Shown one piece after another: positions 6,612 to 14,014 of a DNA stretch of 14,090 nt. Under the pieces are notes generated by a model, which worked only from the letters and a program-made list of their open reading frames with translations, was not told the DNA's origin and searched no databases. The stretch lies in assembly GCA_027037575.1 (NCBI GenBank), contig JALVZP010000046.1, positions 1 through 14,090 of the forward strand. The letters run 5' to 3'. Within the stretch, counting starts at the first letter, position 1; the number at the start of each line of letters is the position of its first letter. A program made the translations under genes and the position numbers. This DNA comes from Desulfobacterales bacterium (GTDB lineage Bacteria; Desulfobacterota; DSM-4660; Desulfatiglandales; JALVZP01).

Positions 6612-7274
6612 TCAACTTTTTTCTATATAAAAAAGCATCTTATTGATTACATCCTCTACTGCTAAGTCTGTAGTATCTATTATGGTTGCGTCAGGAGCAG
6701 GTTTCAATGGAGAAATCCTTCTTGATTCATCCTGTTGATCTCTCTTTTTTAATTCTTCCTTTATCTTATCCAGTGTCACATCCTCCCCTCTTTCCTTTCT
6801 TTCCAAATATCTCCTTTTTGCACGGACCTCAAATGATGCAGTAAGAAAAAATTTTATTTTAGCATCAGGAAATACCACTGTCCCCATATCTCTTCCTTCT
6901 GCAATTATATTTCTATTTTGAGCAATCTTTCTCTGAAGATATGTCATTGCCTCTCTTACTTCCTTTATTGCAGACACATGAGAAGAAAGCATATCTATCT
7001 CTGATGTCCTTATATCATGAGTAATATCTCTGTCTCCAATAAAGACACGCTGGAGATCTTCATCTTGTAAAAATCTTATGTCTATATTTTCGCATATACT
7101 TTTTATTTCTTCTTTATTCTCCAGATCTATTTCCCTCTCCCTTACCAATAATGCAACTGCCCTATACATTGCACCTGTATCCAGGTATGTATAACCTAAT
7201 CTCTTTGCAAGAAGCCTTGCTACTGTGCTTTTTCCTGATCCTGCAGGCCCATCTATTGTAATTACATCTCCCAT
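6612..7274 (-). CDS. cmk: Cytidylate kinase
   Basis: Cmk phosphorylates CMP and dCMP with ATP in pyrimidine nucleotide salvage. The P-loop GPAGSGKST starts about nine residues in, followed by the CMP-site motif LDTGAMYRA and the AEGRDMGTVVFPDA motif. The lid region holds RRYLERKERGEDV and KRDQQDESR. About 220 residues is the normal size. Two starts are possible: GTG at 7277 or ATG at 7274. I prefer the ATG because the GAGAGAGG site upstream is then about 7 bases away and the start overlaps the hisC stop as TGATG, a classic coupling arrangement. cmk next to rpsA is widely conserved. Confidence 0.96.
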   Translation of the reverse strand: MGDVITIDGPAGSGKSTVARLLAKRLGYTYLDTGAMYRAVALLVREREIDLENKEEIKSICENIDIRFLQDEDLQRVFIGDRDITHDIRTSEIDMLSSHVSAIKEVREAMTYLQRKIAQNRNIIAEGRDMGTVVFPDAKIKFFLTASFEVRAKRRYLERKERGEDVTLDKIKEELKKRDQQDESRRISPLKPAPDATIIDTTDLAVEDVINKMLFYIEKS

Positions 7275-8362
7275 CACAAGACCTCTCTCAAAGATAATAT
7301 AAATTTCTCATTTTCATTCATTTTTCCAACAGTTATCCTGATATATTCTGGAAGATTATATGCCTCCATAGAGCGGACAATAATTCCTTTTTTCAAAAGT
7401 CTTTCATATATATCTCTTGCCTTTCCAACTTTTATAAGAAAGAAATTTGTTACAGAGGGAACATATTCTAATCCCATCTTTTCCAGCTCTTTATATAGGT
7501 ATTTCTTTCCTTCATTCACTACAGATATTGTCCTTGATAGAAACTCCTCATCATCTAAAGCAGCTGTTGCACCAATCTGGGCAAGCATATTTACATTAAA
7601 TGGCTGCCTTACCCTATTCATATAATCAATTAATATCTTCGATCCAAATCCATATCCAATCCTGAGGCCAGCAAGCCCATATGCCTTAGAAAATGTCCTC
7701 ATTACCAATAAAAGGGGATGTAGATCAATCATATCTCTTCCATCTGCTATGCCACTTCCCTTTGCAAACTCTATATATGCCTCATCCAATACAACTATGA
7801 TATCTTCTGGAACAGTCCTTAGAAATTCTCTCATTTCCTCTTCTTCTATGCCTAAACCTGTGGGATTATTGGGATTAGTCAGAAATATTATCTTTGTCTC
7901 TGGACTTATTTTGTCTAATATACCTTCCAGATCTATCTTGAGTTCTTTAAGTGGAACAAAGACCATCTCTCCTCCAGCACCTTTTACAACCTTCTCATAT
8001 ACCAAAAAAGAAGGAAATGCCTGAATTGCCTCTTCTCTTGGAAAAAGAAATGTCCTTACAAGGAGCTCAACAATCTCATTAGATCCATTTCCTACAATTA
8101 TTTGATCCATAGGAAGATCAAACTTTTGACTTAGTTTTTGTTTTAAATAAAAAGAGCTTCCATCAGGATATCTATGGATTTCATTAAGTCTTTCTTTTAT
8201 TGACTCTATTGCCTTTGGGGATGGCCCAATAGGATTTTCATTTGATGCAAGCTTTATAATAAAATCTTTTTCAATATTAAGCTCCCTTGCCAGCTCCTCT
8301 ATTGGCTTCCCAGGAGGATACGGAATCAGATCTTCTACACTCTCCCTCACAAGTTTTCTCAT
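7274..8362 (-). CDS. hisC: Histidinol-phosphate / aromatic aminotransferase
   Basis: This 362-aa fold-type I PLP aminotransferase exchanges the amino group between glutamate and imidazole-acetol phosphate (histidine synthesis) or aromatic 2-oxo acids. Key motifs are SNENPIGPSPKA (40-51), NPNNPTG (163-169), VLDEAYIEF (191-199) with Asp193 and Tyr196, and RTFSKAYGLAGLRIGY (222-237) with PLP-lysine Lys226. Arg342 in IRITVG binds the substrate carboxylate. The start is supported by AGAGGT about 9 bases upstream. There are no other his genes here. Its place before cmk-rpsA echoes hisC-tyrA-aroA-cmk-rpsA supraoperons, so a role in phenylalanine/tyrosine synthesis is as likely as one in histidine synthesis. 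The upstream gene reads 86 bases into it. Confidence 0.93.
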   Translation of the reverse strand: MRKLVRESVEDLIPYPPGKPIEELARELNIEKDFIIKLASNENPIGPSPKAIESIKERLNEIHRYPDGSSFYLKQKLSQKFDLPMDQIIVGNGSNEIVELLVRTFLFPREEAIQAFPSFLVYEKVVKGAGGEMVFVPLKELKIDLEGILDKISPETKIIFLTNPNNPTGLGIEEEEMREFLRTVPEDIIVVLDEAYIEFAKGSGIADGRDMIDLHPLLLVMRTFSKAYGLAGLRIGYGFGSKILIDYMNRVRQPFNVNMLAQIGATAALDDEEFLSRTISVVNEGKKYLYKELEKMGLEYVPSVTNFFLIKVGKARDIYERLLKKGIIVRSMEAYNLPEYIRITVGKMNENEKFILSLREVL

Positions 8363-9584
8363 CTTTTATTACCTCTTCTAAGAGTGGAATGAGCTTTTTT
8401 TTGCAGATATTTTCCAAGGTATATTCTCGCATACTCTTTTTAAACATCTTATTTGTATTTGTTCTTGCTAAATATTCAAGTATCCTTCCTGCAATAATCA
8501 TTGGAGGGTCTTCCAAATTAAAGAAACAGACATCTTCACCTATCTCTTCAAAAGGAGGTATCTTGGAGCATGCAATAGGAAGCTTTATCATTCCTGCTTC
8601 CAGGAGAGGAAGACCAAATCCTTCATCTTTACTTGGCATAAGAAGCATATCTGCCATAAGATAGAGATCCCTTATAACTATTCTATCCAGAATAAGTCTT
8701 TCCCCATTTTTAAATACATGCTCTGCAAGTATGGCAATATTATCAGAAAGTCCTAAGTTATCTATCCAGTATTTCAATCTCCTATAGTAAGAAACAGCCT
8801 TTTTTTCATGTGGGTCATAGGCACCTGTGAGGAGAAATAGTATGTCGTATCCGGAAAGCTTTATTCCCCTTACAATATGGATGGATAGTTCAATATTCTT
8901 TCTTGGAGTTATTCTGGAAGGCTGAATAAAGACAAGATCTCTTTCAAAAAGCTTTAGCTCTCTTGCAAGCTTAACTGATCTTTCATTTAGGTAAAAGAAG
9001 CTTACTGGATCTATTCCATTGGGAATCACATGCCAGTCTGAATAAATGCCATTTTCTTCAAATAGCCTTTTTCTGGATTCAGATATAGTTACATAGCATA
9101 TATCAGGATGCGTCTTCTTTAATATGTCCCATGGCTCTTTTTTTAAATAATCTGCAGAATGGGGATAAAAATATGGAGAATCATGTGCCCAGCTTATAAT
9201 TGGTATTTCCCTTAGATCTGCAAGTCTCCACAAGGCAAATGTGAGTGGAAGATTAAATGGCATATGAAGCACATTATGTGCAATTATTACATCCAGATCC
9301 TTTGACCAACCTCTTATTATGTGCAATATCTTTTCTGTTATCTCTTTTAATGCCTTTTTATCTCCCCTTCTTATCTTTTCGTGAGTCTCATTTATGATGC
9401 TGCTATTAGAAGAGATAAGCGGTTCTATCTGAACAGGATATGGGACTTCTTTTCCTCCTCCCATCCCAGAAAGGACCTTTACTGAGTGTCCAAATCTTTT
9501 AAGGATCAATGCCTGATTATTTAATACCTCCTCCACTCCACCAACAATAGGAGGACAGGAATAATGGATTAGTCCAATCTTCAT
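8277..9584 (-). CDS. GT4-family glycosyltransferase
   Basis: This is a GT-B fold retaining glycosyltransferase that moves a sugar from a nucleotide-sugar donor. The N-terminal domain begins MKIGLIHYSCPPIVGGVE, with the glycine loop typical of GT4. The linker holds HVIPNGID, the donor domain opens with PSRITPRKNIELSI, and EGFGLPLLEAG gives the E-x7-E donor-binding motif. I choose the ATG at 9584 because MKIGLIHY is the normal family start and it overlaps the upstream stop as ATGA; a start at 9599 would add MGMQA and has no ribosome site. The last 28 codons or so lie inside hisC, and the tail after VIKDEKTC looks non-native. Substrates are unknown; a small-molecule glycoside or cell-surface glycan is possible. 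Confidence 0.88.
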   Translation of the reverse strand: MKIGLIHYSCPPIVGGVEEVLNNQALILKRFGHSVKVLSGMGGGKEVPYPVQIEPLISSNSSIINETHEKIRRGDKKALKEITEKILHIIRGWSKDLDVIIAHNVLHMPFNLPLTFALWRLADLREIPIISWAHDSPYFYPHSADYLKKEPWDILKKTHPDICYVTISESRKRLFEENGIYSDWHVIPNGIDPVSFFYLNERSVKLARELKLFERDLVFIQPSRITPRKNIELSIHIVRGIKLSGYDILFLLTGAYDPHEKKAVSYYRRLKYWIDNLGLSDNIAILAEHVFKNGERLILDRIVIRDLYLMADMLLMPSKDEGFGLPLLEAGMIKLPIACSKIPPFEEIGEDVCFFNLEDPPMIIAGRILEYLARTNTNKMFKKSMREYTLENICKKKLIPLLEEVIKDEKTCEGECRRSDSVSSWEANRGAGKGA

Positions 9585-10840
9585 AGCCTGCATTCCCATT
9601 TAAAGGATTCAATTAGATATAAAAGCCTCTTTTCCAAAACCTCAAATGAAAAGTATTTTTTCCCTATTTCATAGTTTTTCTCGACAGATGAAATAAGCTT
9701 TCTTGGCTTAAGAAAATCTATAAGCTCCTTTACTGTTTCCTTTGTTACAAAAGATTCAAACTTTATTACTTCAAAACCGCATGGTTCTATATCCTCTACA
9801 AATATGGAATATCTATTTACCACTATCGGCTTTTTAAAATAGACTGCCTCTAAGAATGCATTTCCAAATCCCTCATATCCAGAGGGATATGTTACAATGT
9901 CTGCTGCCTGATATGCATCATCAATACTATATTCTCTGTCCGATTTTATACCAAACATCTTCATTGGACCTACCTTATCCCCAATAAATATAAGTTCTAC
10001 ATCAAGCCTTTCAGCATATTCCCTTATCCTTTTCTCATATATATCTCCTTCATCCCCAGACTCATGAGATATAACAAGACGCTTCTTCTTTATATCCATA
10101 AGGCTTACAAGCTCTATACTCCTTTCTATCCATTTCCTTGGAACGACCCTTGTTGGCTGAAGAATGAATAGATCATTATCTTCAAAGCCAAGCTCTCTTC
10201 TAAGCTTTAGTGCATTTGGATTTTCCTCATCTGGTGGATTTGCAAAATCAAATACATTTGGAATAATAACATTACTTTCTCCCCTTTGATGACTCAATTG
10301 CCTTGATGCCATGGAATTTATCACTACATGTCTTACAGAAGGAAGGCTTGGTGGAAATGCATAAAGGATATAGTCCTGAACAGCATTTACTAAAAATCTC
10401 TTCCTTTCCCATGAAAAATCATGATGATGGGCAATACAGGGAATTCCTGTCTCTGCAATAAATTCTGTAATTGCAATGCCCAAGGGTATATTTAAGGGAA
10501 TGGCAAGGGCATTTTCAGGGATAATAAGGTCTATTTTAAAAGTTTCATAAAATTCATAGAGCTTCTCCTTAAGCTCTGCTGCAATCTCCTTTATTTTTTC
10601 TGTAATCCTTTTTTCCCTAACAGTCTTCCCAAAGACTTGTTCATTTATTTCTAATATCTCAGGATGCTCGAAAAATGCCTTAGGAGCTAACATGGATCTT
10701 TCTTCAGGAGTATCCAGTTTTCCTGCAAAGAAAAAACATTCAAATCCATTTCTTTCCAACACCTTTACCCACTTGTATGTTTCGAGTGAAACCCCATCTG
10801 TTCCTGCAATTCTTGTAGAAATAAAACCTATCCTTTTCAT
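9581..10840 (-). CDS. GT4-family glycosyltransferase
   Basis: This 419-aa GT-B enzyme starts MKRIGFISTRIAGTDGVSLE (glycine loop) and has IPNVFDF (193-199). The donor-domain opening QPTRVVPRKWIERSIEL spans 228-244, and YEGFGNAFLEAV (322-333) gives Glu323 and Glu331 of the E-x7-E motif. There is no signal peptide or membrane helix. It leads the long minus-strand cluster, with AAAGGAGGA just upstream of the ATG and a promoter candidate in the divergent gap. Its stop overlaps the start of the next glycosyltransferase (ATGA). The two are different members of GT4 rather than recent copies, so they probably add successive sugars to one product. The product is not evident. Confidence 0.9.
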   Translation of the reverse strand: MKRIGFISTRIAGTDGVSLETYKWVKVLERNGFECFFFAGKLDTPEERSMLAPKAFFEHPEILEINEQVFGKTVREKRITEKIKEIAAELKEKLYEFYETFKIDLIIPENALAIPLNIPLGIAITEFIAETGIPCIAHHHDFSWERKRFLVNAVQDYILYAFPPSLPSVRHVVINSMASRQLSHQRGESNVIIPNVFDFANPPDEENPNALKLRRELGFEDNDLFILQPTRVVPRKWIERSIELVSLMDIKKKRLVISHESGDEGDIYEKRIREYAERLDVELIFIGDKVGPMKMFGIKSDREYSIDDAYQAADIVTYPSGYEGFGNAFLEAVYFKKPIVVNRYSIFVEDIEPCGFEVIKFESFVTKETVKELIDFLKPRKLISSVEKNYEIGKKYFSFEVLEKRLLYLIESFKWECRL

Positions 10841-10873
10841 AAATCCTCCTTTCCTCTTGACATAATTTGTTTT

Positions 10874-10902
10874 TTTTCTTAGACAAGTAACTACATTATA
10901 AT
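10874..10902 (+). promoter_or_regulatory. Candidate promoter of the benzoyl-CoA-pathway operon
   Basis: A perfect TATAAT lies at 10897-10902, but the bases 17 upstream (10874-10879, TTTTCT) are a poor -35. A good TTGACA at 10857-10862 is too far away (34 bases) to pair with it. A strong -10 with a weak -35 fits an activator-dependent, substrate-induced operon, but this is inference. AAGGAGG (10935-10941) precedes the ATG at 10946. Confidence 0.35.
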
Positions 10903-10922
10903 TATCTTTTAACTATTAGCAA
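10895..10922 (-). promoter_or_regulatory. Candidate promoter of the glycosyltransferase-hisC-cmk-rpsA cluster
   Basis: On the minus strand TTGCTA (10922-10917), a 16-base spacer and a perfect TATAAT (10900-10895) lie upstream of the first glycosyltransferase. The expected start is near 10888, leaving a leader of about 48 bases that contains the AAAGGAGGA site. The -10 box overlaps the -10 candidate of the opposite strand. Confidence 0.45.
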
Positions 10923-10945
10923 CAAATAATGAATAAGGAGGCAAC

Positions 10946-11698
10946 ATGAGGTTAAAAAATAAGGTTGCTTTGATTACAGGAAGCAGTAGAGGAGTAGGAA
11001 GGGCTGTTGCATTGGCCTTTGCAAAGGAAGGGGCAAAGGTAGTTGTTAACTATAGCTCAAGTGAGAAGGCTGCAATGGAGGTTGTAGAAAAGATAAAAGA
11101 AATGGGAAGTGATGCAATTGCAGTCAAGGCAGACGTAGCAAAAAAGAGTGATGTGGAGGCATTGGTAAATGCAGGAATAGAGAAGTTTGGTAGAATAGAT
11201 ATACTTGTGAATAATGCTGGATTTACAAGACCTGCCCTCCTGATAAATATGACAGAGGAACAATGGGATGCAGTAGTAGATATCCACATGAAAGGGACAT
11301 TTCTATGTTCTCAGGCTGTTGCAAAACATATGATAGAGCAAAATAGCGGAAAAATAATAAATGTATCCTCTGTTGCAGGAGTGGTTGGGACAGTTGGGCA
11401 GGTAAACTATAGTGCTGCAAAGGGTGGGATAATAAGCATGACCAAATCCATTGCAAGAGAGCTCGCCAGATACAATATCTGTTGTAATGTGGTTTCTCTC
11501 GGGATAGTTGAGACAGAGATGACAGAAAAGATTCGCACAGATGAGAAGCTAAGAGAAATTTATTTAAACAGGATACTTCTTAAGAGATTTGCAAGGCCAG
11601 ACGATATTACGCCTGCATTTGTGTTTCTTGCATCAGATGAGAGCAATTATATTACAGGGCAGCTTTTCTGCGTGGATGGAGGGTATGGAATGGTTTAA
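10946..11698 (+). CDS. SDR-family dehydrogenase, probable 3-hydroxyacyl-CoA dehydrogenase
   Basis: This is a 250-aa classical short-chain dehydrogenase/reductase. The cofactor loop is TGSSRGVG (11-18), NNAG is at 89-92, and the catalytic residues are Ser142 and Tyr155-x3-Lys159 (YSAAK). There is a VDGGYG C-terminus. The sequence is FabG-like, and on similarity alone it would be called 3-oxoacyl-ACP reductase. Being first gene of an operon with had and oah, it more likely oxidises 3-hydroxypimeloyl-CoA, the Oah product, to 3-oxopimeloyl-CoA; that is inference. Two usual residues differ: the tetrad Asn is His114 (DIHMKG), and the PG after the active site is LG (185-186). No acidic residue ends strand 2 (VVNYSSS), so cofactor preference is unclear. 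Confidence 0.85.
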   Translation: MRLKNKVALITGSSRGVGRAVALAFAKEGAKVVVNYSSSEKAAMEVVEKIKEMGSDAIAVKADVAKKSDVEALVNAGIEKFGRIDILVNNAGFTRPALLINMTEEQWDAVVDIHMKGTFLCSQAVAKHMIEQNSGKIINVSSVAGVVGTVGQVNYSAAKGGIISMTKSIARELARYNICCNVVSLGIVETEMTEKIRTDEKLREIYLNRILLKRFARPDDITPAFVFLASDESNYITGQLFCVDGGYGMV

Positions 11699-11723
11699 AA
11701 ATTTTATTTAAGGAGGTTTTAAA

Positions 11724-12785
11724 ATGGCAGGTGTACCAGACAAAATTATAGCTTGGCAGATGATAGAGCCAGGAAAATTAGAAAAGAGGGAGCTCCCTGT
11801 TCCAGAACTAAAGCCGGGGGAGGTCCTTGTTGAGGTTAAGGGATGTGGAATATGTCATACAGACCTTGGCTATTTTTATGATGGAGTCCCTACAGTAAAT
11901 AAACCACCTCTTACCTTGGGACATGAGATTGCAGGTGTAGTGGTTGCTGGTGACGAGGATATGATTGGAAAAGAAGTGATTATTCCTGCTGTTATGCCAT
12001 GTAGACAGTGCTATTTTTGTAAAATAGGAAGGGGAAACAGGTGCCTTAATCAGAAAATGCCAGGAAATAGCCTTGGCCCATATGGTGGTTTTGCAAGCCA
12101 TATACCTGTTCCAAAGATAGACCTTTGTGTTGTAGAAAATAGGGGTGATTTCCCTCTTGAGCATCTTGCTGCTGTTGCAGACGCAGTAACAACACCATTT
12201 CAGGCAGCAAAGAGAGGAGACCTCCAGCCAGGAGACAATGCAATAGTAATTGGAGTTGGTGGTGTTGGAACATATATGGCTCAGATGGTAAGGGCATTAA
12301 ATGCAAAGACACTTGTAGTGGTAGATATAGACCAGAGGAAGCTGGATAGGGCCATTGAATTTGGTGCAGATTATGCAATAAATGCAAGTGGAAAATCTCC
12401 TAAGGATGTGGCAAAGGAGTTTAGGAACTTCTGCAAGAGCAAAGGGCTTCCAACATATGGATGGAAGATCTTTGAGTGTTCTGGGACAAAACCGGGTCAG
12501 GAAACAGCACTTAATATCTTAAGCTTTATCTGCAGGATGGTCGTAGTTGGATTTGGGATGCACACAGTGGAATACTCTATCAGCAGGCTTATGGCATTTG
12601 ATGCGGAGATAGTAGGGACATGGGGATGCCTGCCAGAATATTATCCAACTGTATTGGATATGGTTCTTAGAGGAAGAATAAAGCTTTTTGTAGAGACAAG
12701 GCCAATGAGCACAATAAAGGAATCATTTGAAGAGGCACATAAGAATCCACCACTTAATAGGATTATATTGGTACCAGATTTTTAA
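11724..12785 (+). CDS. had: 6-hydroxycyclohex-1-ene-1-carbonyl-CoA dehydrogenase
   Basis: Had oxidises 6-hydroxycyclohex-1-ene-1-carbonyl-CoA to the 6-oxo compound with NAD, the second step after benzoyl-CoA reduction. The 353-aa protein is a zinc-type medium-chain dehydrogenase. Catalytic zinc ligands are in GCGICHTD (40-47, Cys44) and GHE (67-69 region). Four structural-zinc cysteines lie at 93, 96, 99 and 107. The Rossmann loop is GVGGVG (177-182), and Asp201 (VVVDID) at the end of strand 2 indicates NAD. The long-range pattern, including KMPGNSLGPYGGFASHI, and the adjacent oah gene separate it from ordinary alcohol dehydrogenases. AAGGAGGT lies at 11710-11717. In Geobacter the equivalent is bamQ. 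Confidence 0.92.
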   Translation: MAGVPDKIIAWQMIEPGKLEKRELPVPELKPGEVLVEVKGCGICHTDLGYFYDGVPTVNKPPLTLGHEIAGVVVAGDEDMIGKEVIIPAVMPCRQCYFCKIGRGNRCLNQKMPGNSLGPYGGFASHIPVPKIDLCVVENRGDFPLEHLAAVADAVTTPFQAAKRGDLQPGDNAIVIGVGGVGTYMAQMVRALNAKTLVVVDIDQRKLDRAIEFGADYAINASGKSPKDVAKEFRNFCKSKGLPTYGWKIFECSGTKPGQETALNILSFICRMVVVGFGMHTVEYSISRLMAFDAEIVGTWGCLPEYYPTVLDMVLRGRIKLFVETRPMSTIKESFEEAHKNPPLNRIILVPDF

Positions 12786-12809
12786 AAAACAAAAAAAGGA
12801 GGAAGAAGT

Positions 12810-13946
12810 ATGGCATTAGATTGGCTAATTAGGGACAATGAGGTAAAGGATCACAATCTCTTTGGCGATGAGCATTTTGGAACAGAGCCACCATGCACTA
12901 TGTATGAGAAGAGGCCACTTATTAATCCTGAAACAGGAGAGCCTGTAGAAGGACTGTATACTGCGTGGGTCATTTTAAACAATCCTGCACAGTATAATTC
13001 CTATACTACCCAGATGATAAAGGGTGTTATTGCAGGAATGCACAGGGCATCCATGGACAGGGAAGTTCAGGTAATCATCTTTACAGCAGTTGGAGACAGG
13101 GCATTCTGCACAGGTGGAAATACAAAAGAATATGCAGAATATTACACAAAAAGACCCTTAGAATATGCCCAATATATGGATCTATTTAGCAAAATGGTAG
13201 ATTCCATTCTTCATGCAAGAAAGCCTGTTATCTGTAGATGCAATGGGATGAGGATTGCTGGTGGTCAGGAGATCGGTCAGGCATGTGATTTTACAATAGC
13301 AGCAGATACTGCTACATTTGGTCAGGCAGGAACACGTCATGGTTCTACACCTACTGGTGGTTCTACAGACTTCCTCCCATGGAACCTGAGTATGGAGCAG
13401 GCGATGTATCAGGCAACTTCTAATGAGCAGTGGAGTGCATATAAGATGGAAAGACTTGGCCTCATAACAAAGGCTGTTCCTATAAAGAAGAATGAAAAGG
13501 GTGAATGGGTGAGAGACCCAAGGGTCATTACTGATAAGTATGTAGATAATGGAGAGATCGTATATGGAGAGTGGAAGAAAGGTGAAGAATATAAAAAAGG
13601 ACTTGAACTTCTAAAGCAACTCAAGACAGATTGGACTCTCCTTGATGCAGAGATAAATAAGCTTGTATGGACTCTTACAAACACAACATTCTTATGTCTT
13701 ATGAATACCATAGAAAGCATCAGGATAAAGAAGAGATTCTTCTGGGATATCCTAAAAAGCACCCAGATTTATTGGCTTGCTGCTAATATGAATGTGGAGG
13801 CATTCCTTGGATTTAATGCATTTAATACCTCCAAGCTGACAGGAAAGAGAGAAATAGATTTCCTCGAATACAGAAGACAGCTTGCTCAGGTAAAGACATT
13901 TGATGATGAGCTTGCTGAAAAGGTTCTTCCAAAGCCAAAGAAGTAG
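12810..13946 (+). CDS. oah: 6-oxocyclohex-1-ene-1-carbonyl-CoA hydrolase (ring opening)
   Basis: Oah (BamA in Geobacter) adds water to the ring double bond and hydrolytically cleaves the C-C bond of 6-oxocyclohex-1-ene-1-carbonyl-CoA, giving 3-hydroxypimeloyl-CoA. It is the marker enzyme of anaerobic aromatic degradation. The 378-aa protein belongs to the crotonase superfamily but is longer than a hydratase, with an Oah-type N-terminal segment (LIRDNEVKDHNLFG, 6-19). The core is AFCTGGNTKEYAEYY (98-112), NGMRIAGGQEIGQACDF (145-161) and AGTRHGSTPTGGSTDFLPW (173-191). The last segment is characteristic of Oah. It follows had by 24 bases with its own AAAGGAGGA site, and a hairpin follows the stop. 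Confidence 0.95.
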   Translation: MALDWLIRDNEVKDHNLFGDEHFGTEPPCTMYEKRPLINPETGEPVEGLYTAWVILNNPAQYNSYTTQMIKGVIAGMHRASMDREVQVIIFTAVGDRAFCTGGNTKEYAEYYTKRPLEYAQYMDLFSKMVDSILHARKPVICRCNGMRIAGGQEIGQACDFTIAADTATFGQAGTRHGSTPTGGSTDFLPWNLSMEQAMYQATSNEQWSAYKMERLGLITKAVPIKKNEKGEWVRDPRVITDKYVDNGEIVYGEWKKGEEYKKGLELLKQLKTDWTLLDAEINKLVWTLTNTTFLCLMNTIESIRIKKRFFWDILKSTQIYWLAANMNVEAFLGFNAFNTSKLTGKREIDFLEYRRQLAQVKTFDDELAEKVLPKPKK

Positions 13947-13951
13947 ATCTA

Positions 13952-13991
13952 AAAGGCAGGCACAATTCAGGCACAATTTGTGCCTGCCTTT
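13952..13991 (+). terminator. Terminator-like hairpin between oah and the hydratase gene
   Basis: A perfect 14-bp inverted repeat (AAAGGCAGGCACAA at 13952-13965 and its complement at 13978-13991) encloses a 12-base loop and is followed by a T-rich run to 13999 (TATCTTTTT). This is an intrinsic-terminator architecture. Because the next gene continues on the same strand with only a ribosome site between, it may act as a partial terminator or as an mRNA-stabilising processing hairpin. Confidence 0.75.
13957..13978 (+). repeat. 11-bp tandem direct repeat inside the hairpin
   Basis: CAGGCACAATT occurs twice head to tail, at 13957-13967 and 13968-13978. The right arm of the hairpin can pair with either copy: the first gives the 14-bp stem, and the second gives a shorter stem of about 6 bp (AGGCAC with GTGCCT). 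Confidence 0.85.
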
Positions 13992-14014
13992 ATCTTTTTG
14001 AGGAGGGATTAACC

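Noticed and set aside
8391..8404. Frameshift in the glycosyltransferase at the A8 tract, making it a pseudogene
   Set aside because: The frame after the tract (LIPLLEEVIKDE) reads like a normal GT4 C-terminal helix, so the present frame is probably correct to that point; kept only as an alternative for the overlap.
9585..9599. Upstream ATG start adding MGMQA to the second glycosyltransferase
   Set aside because: It has no ribosome site, and the family normally begins at MKIGLIHY, which also gives a 4-base ATGA overlap with the preceding gene.
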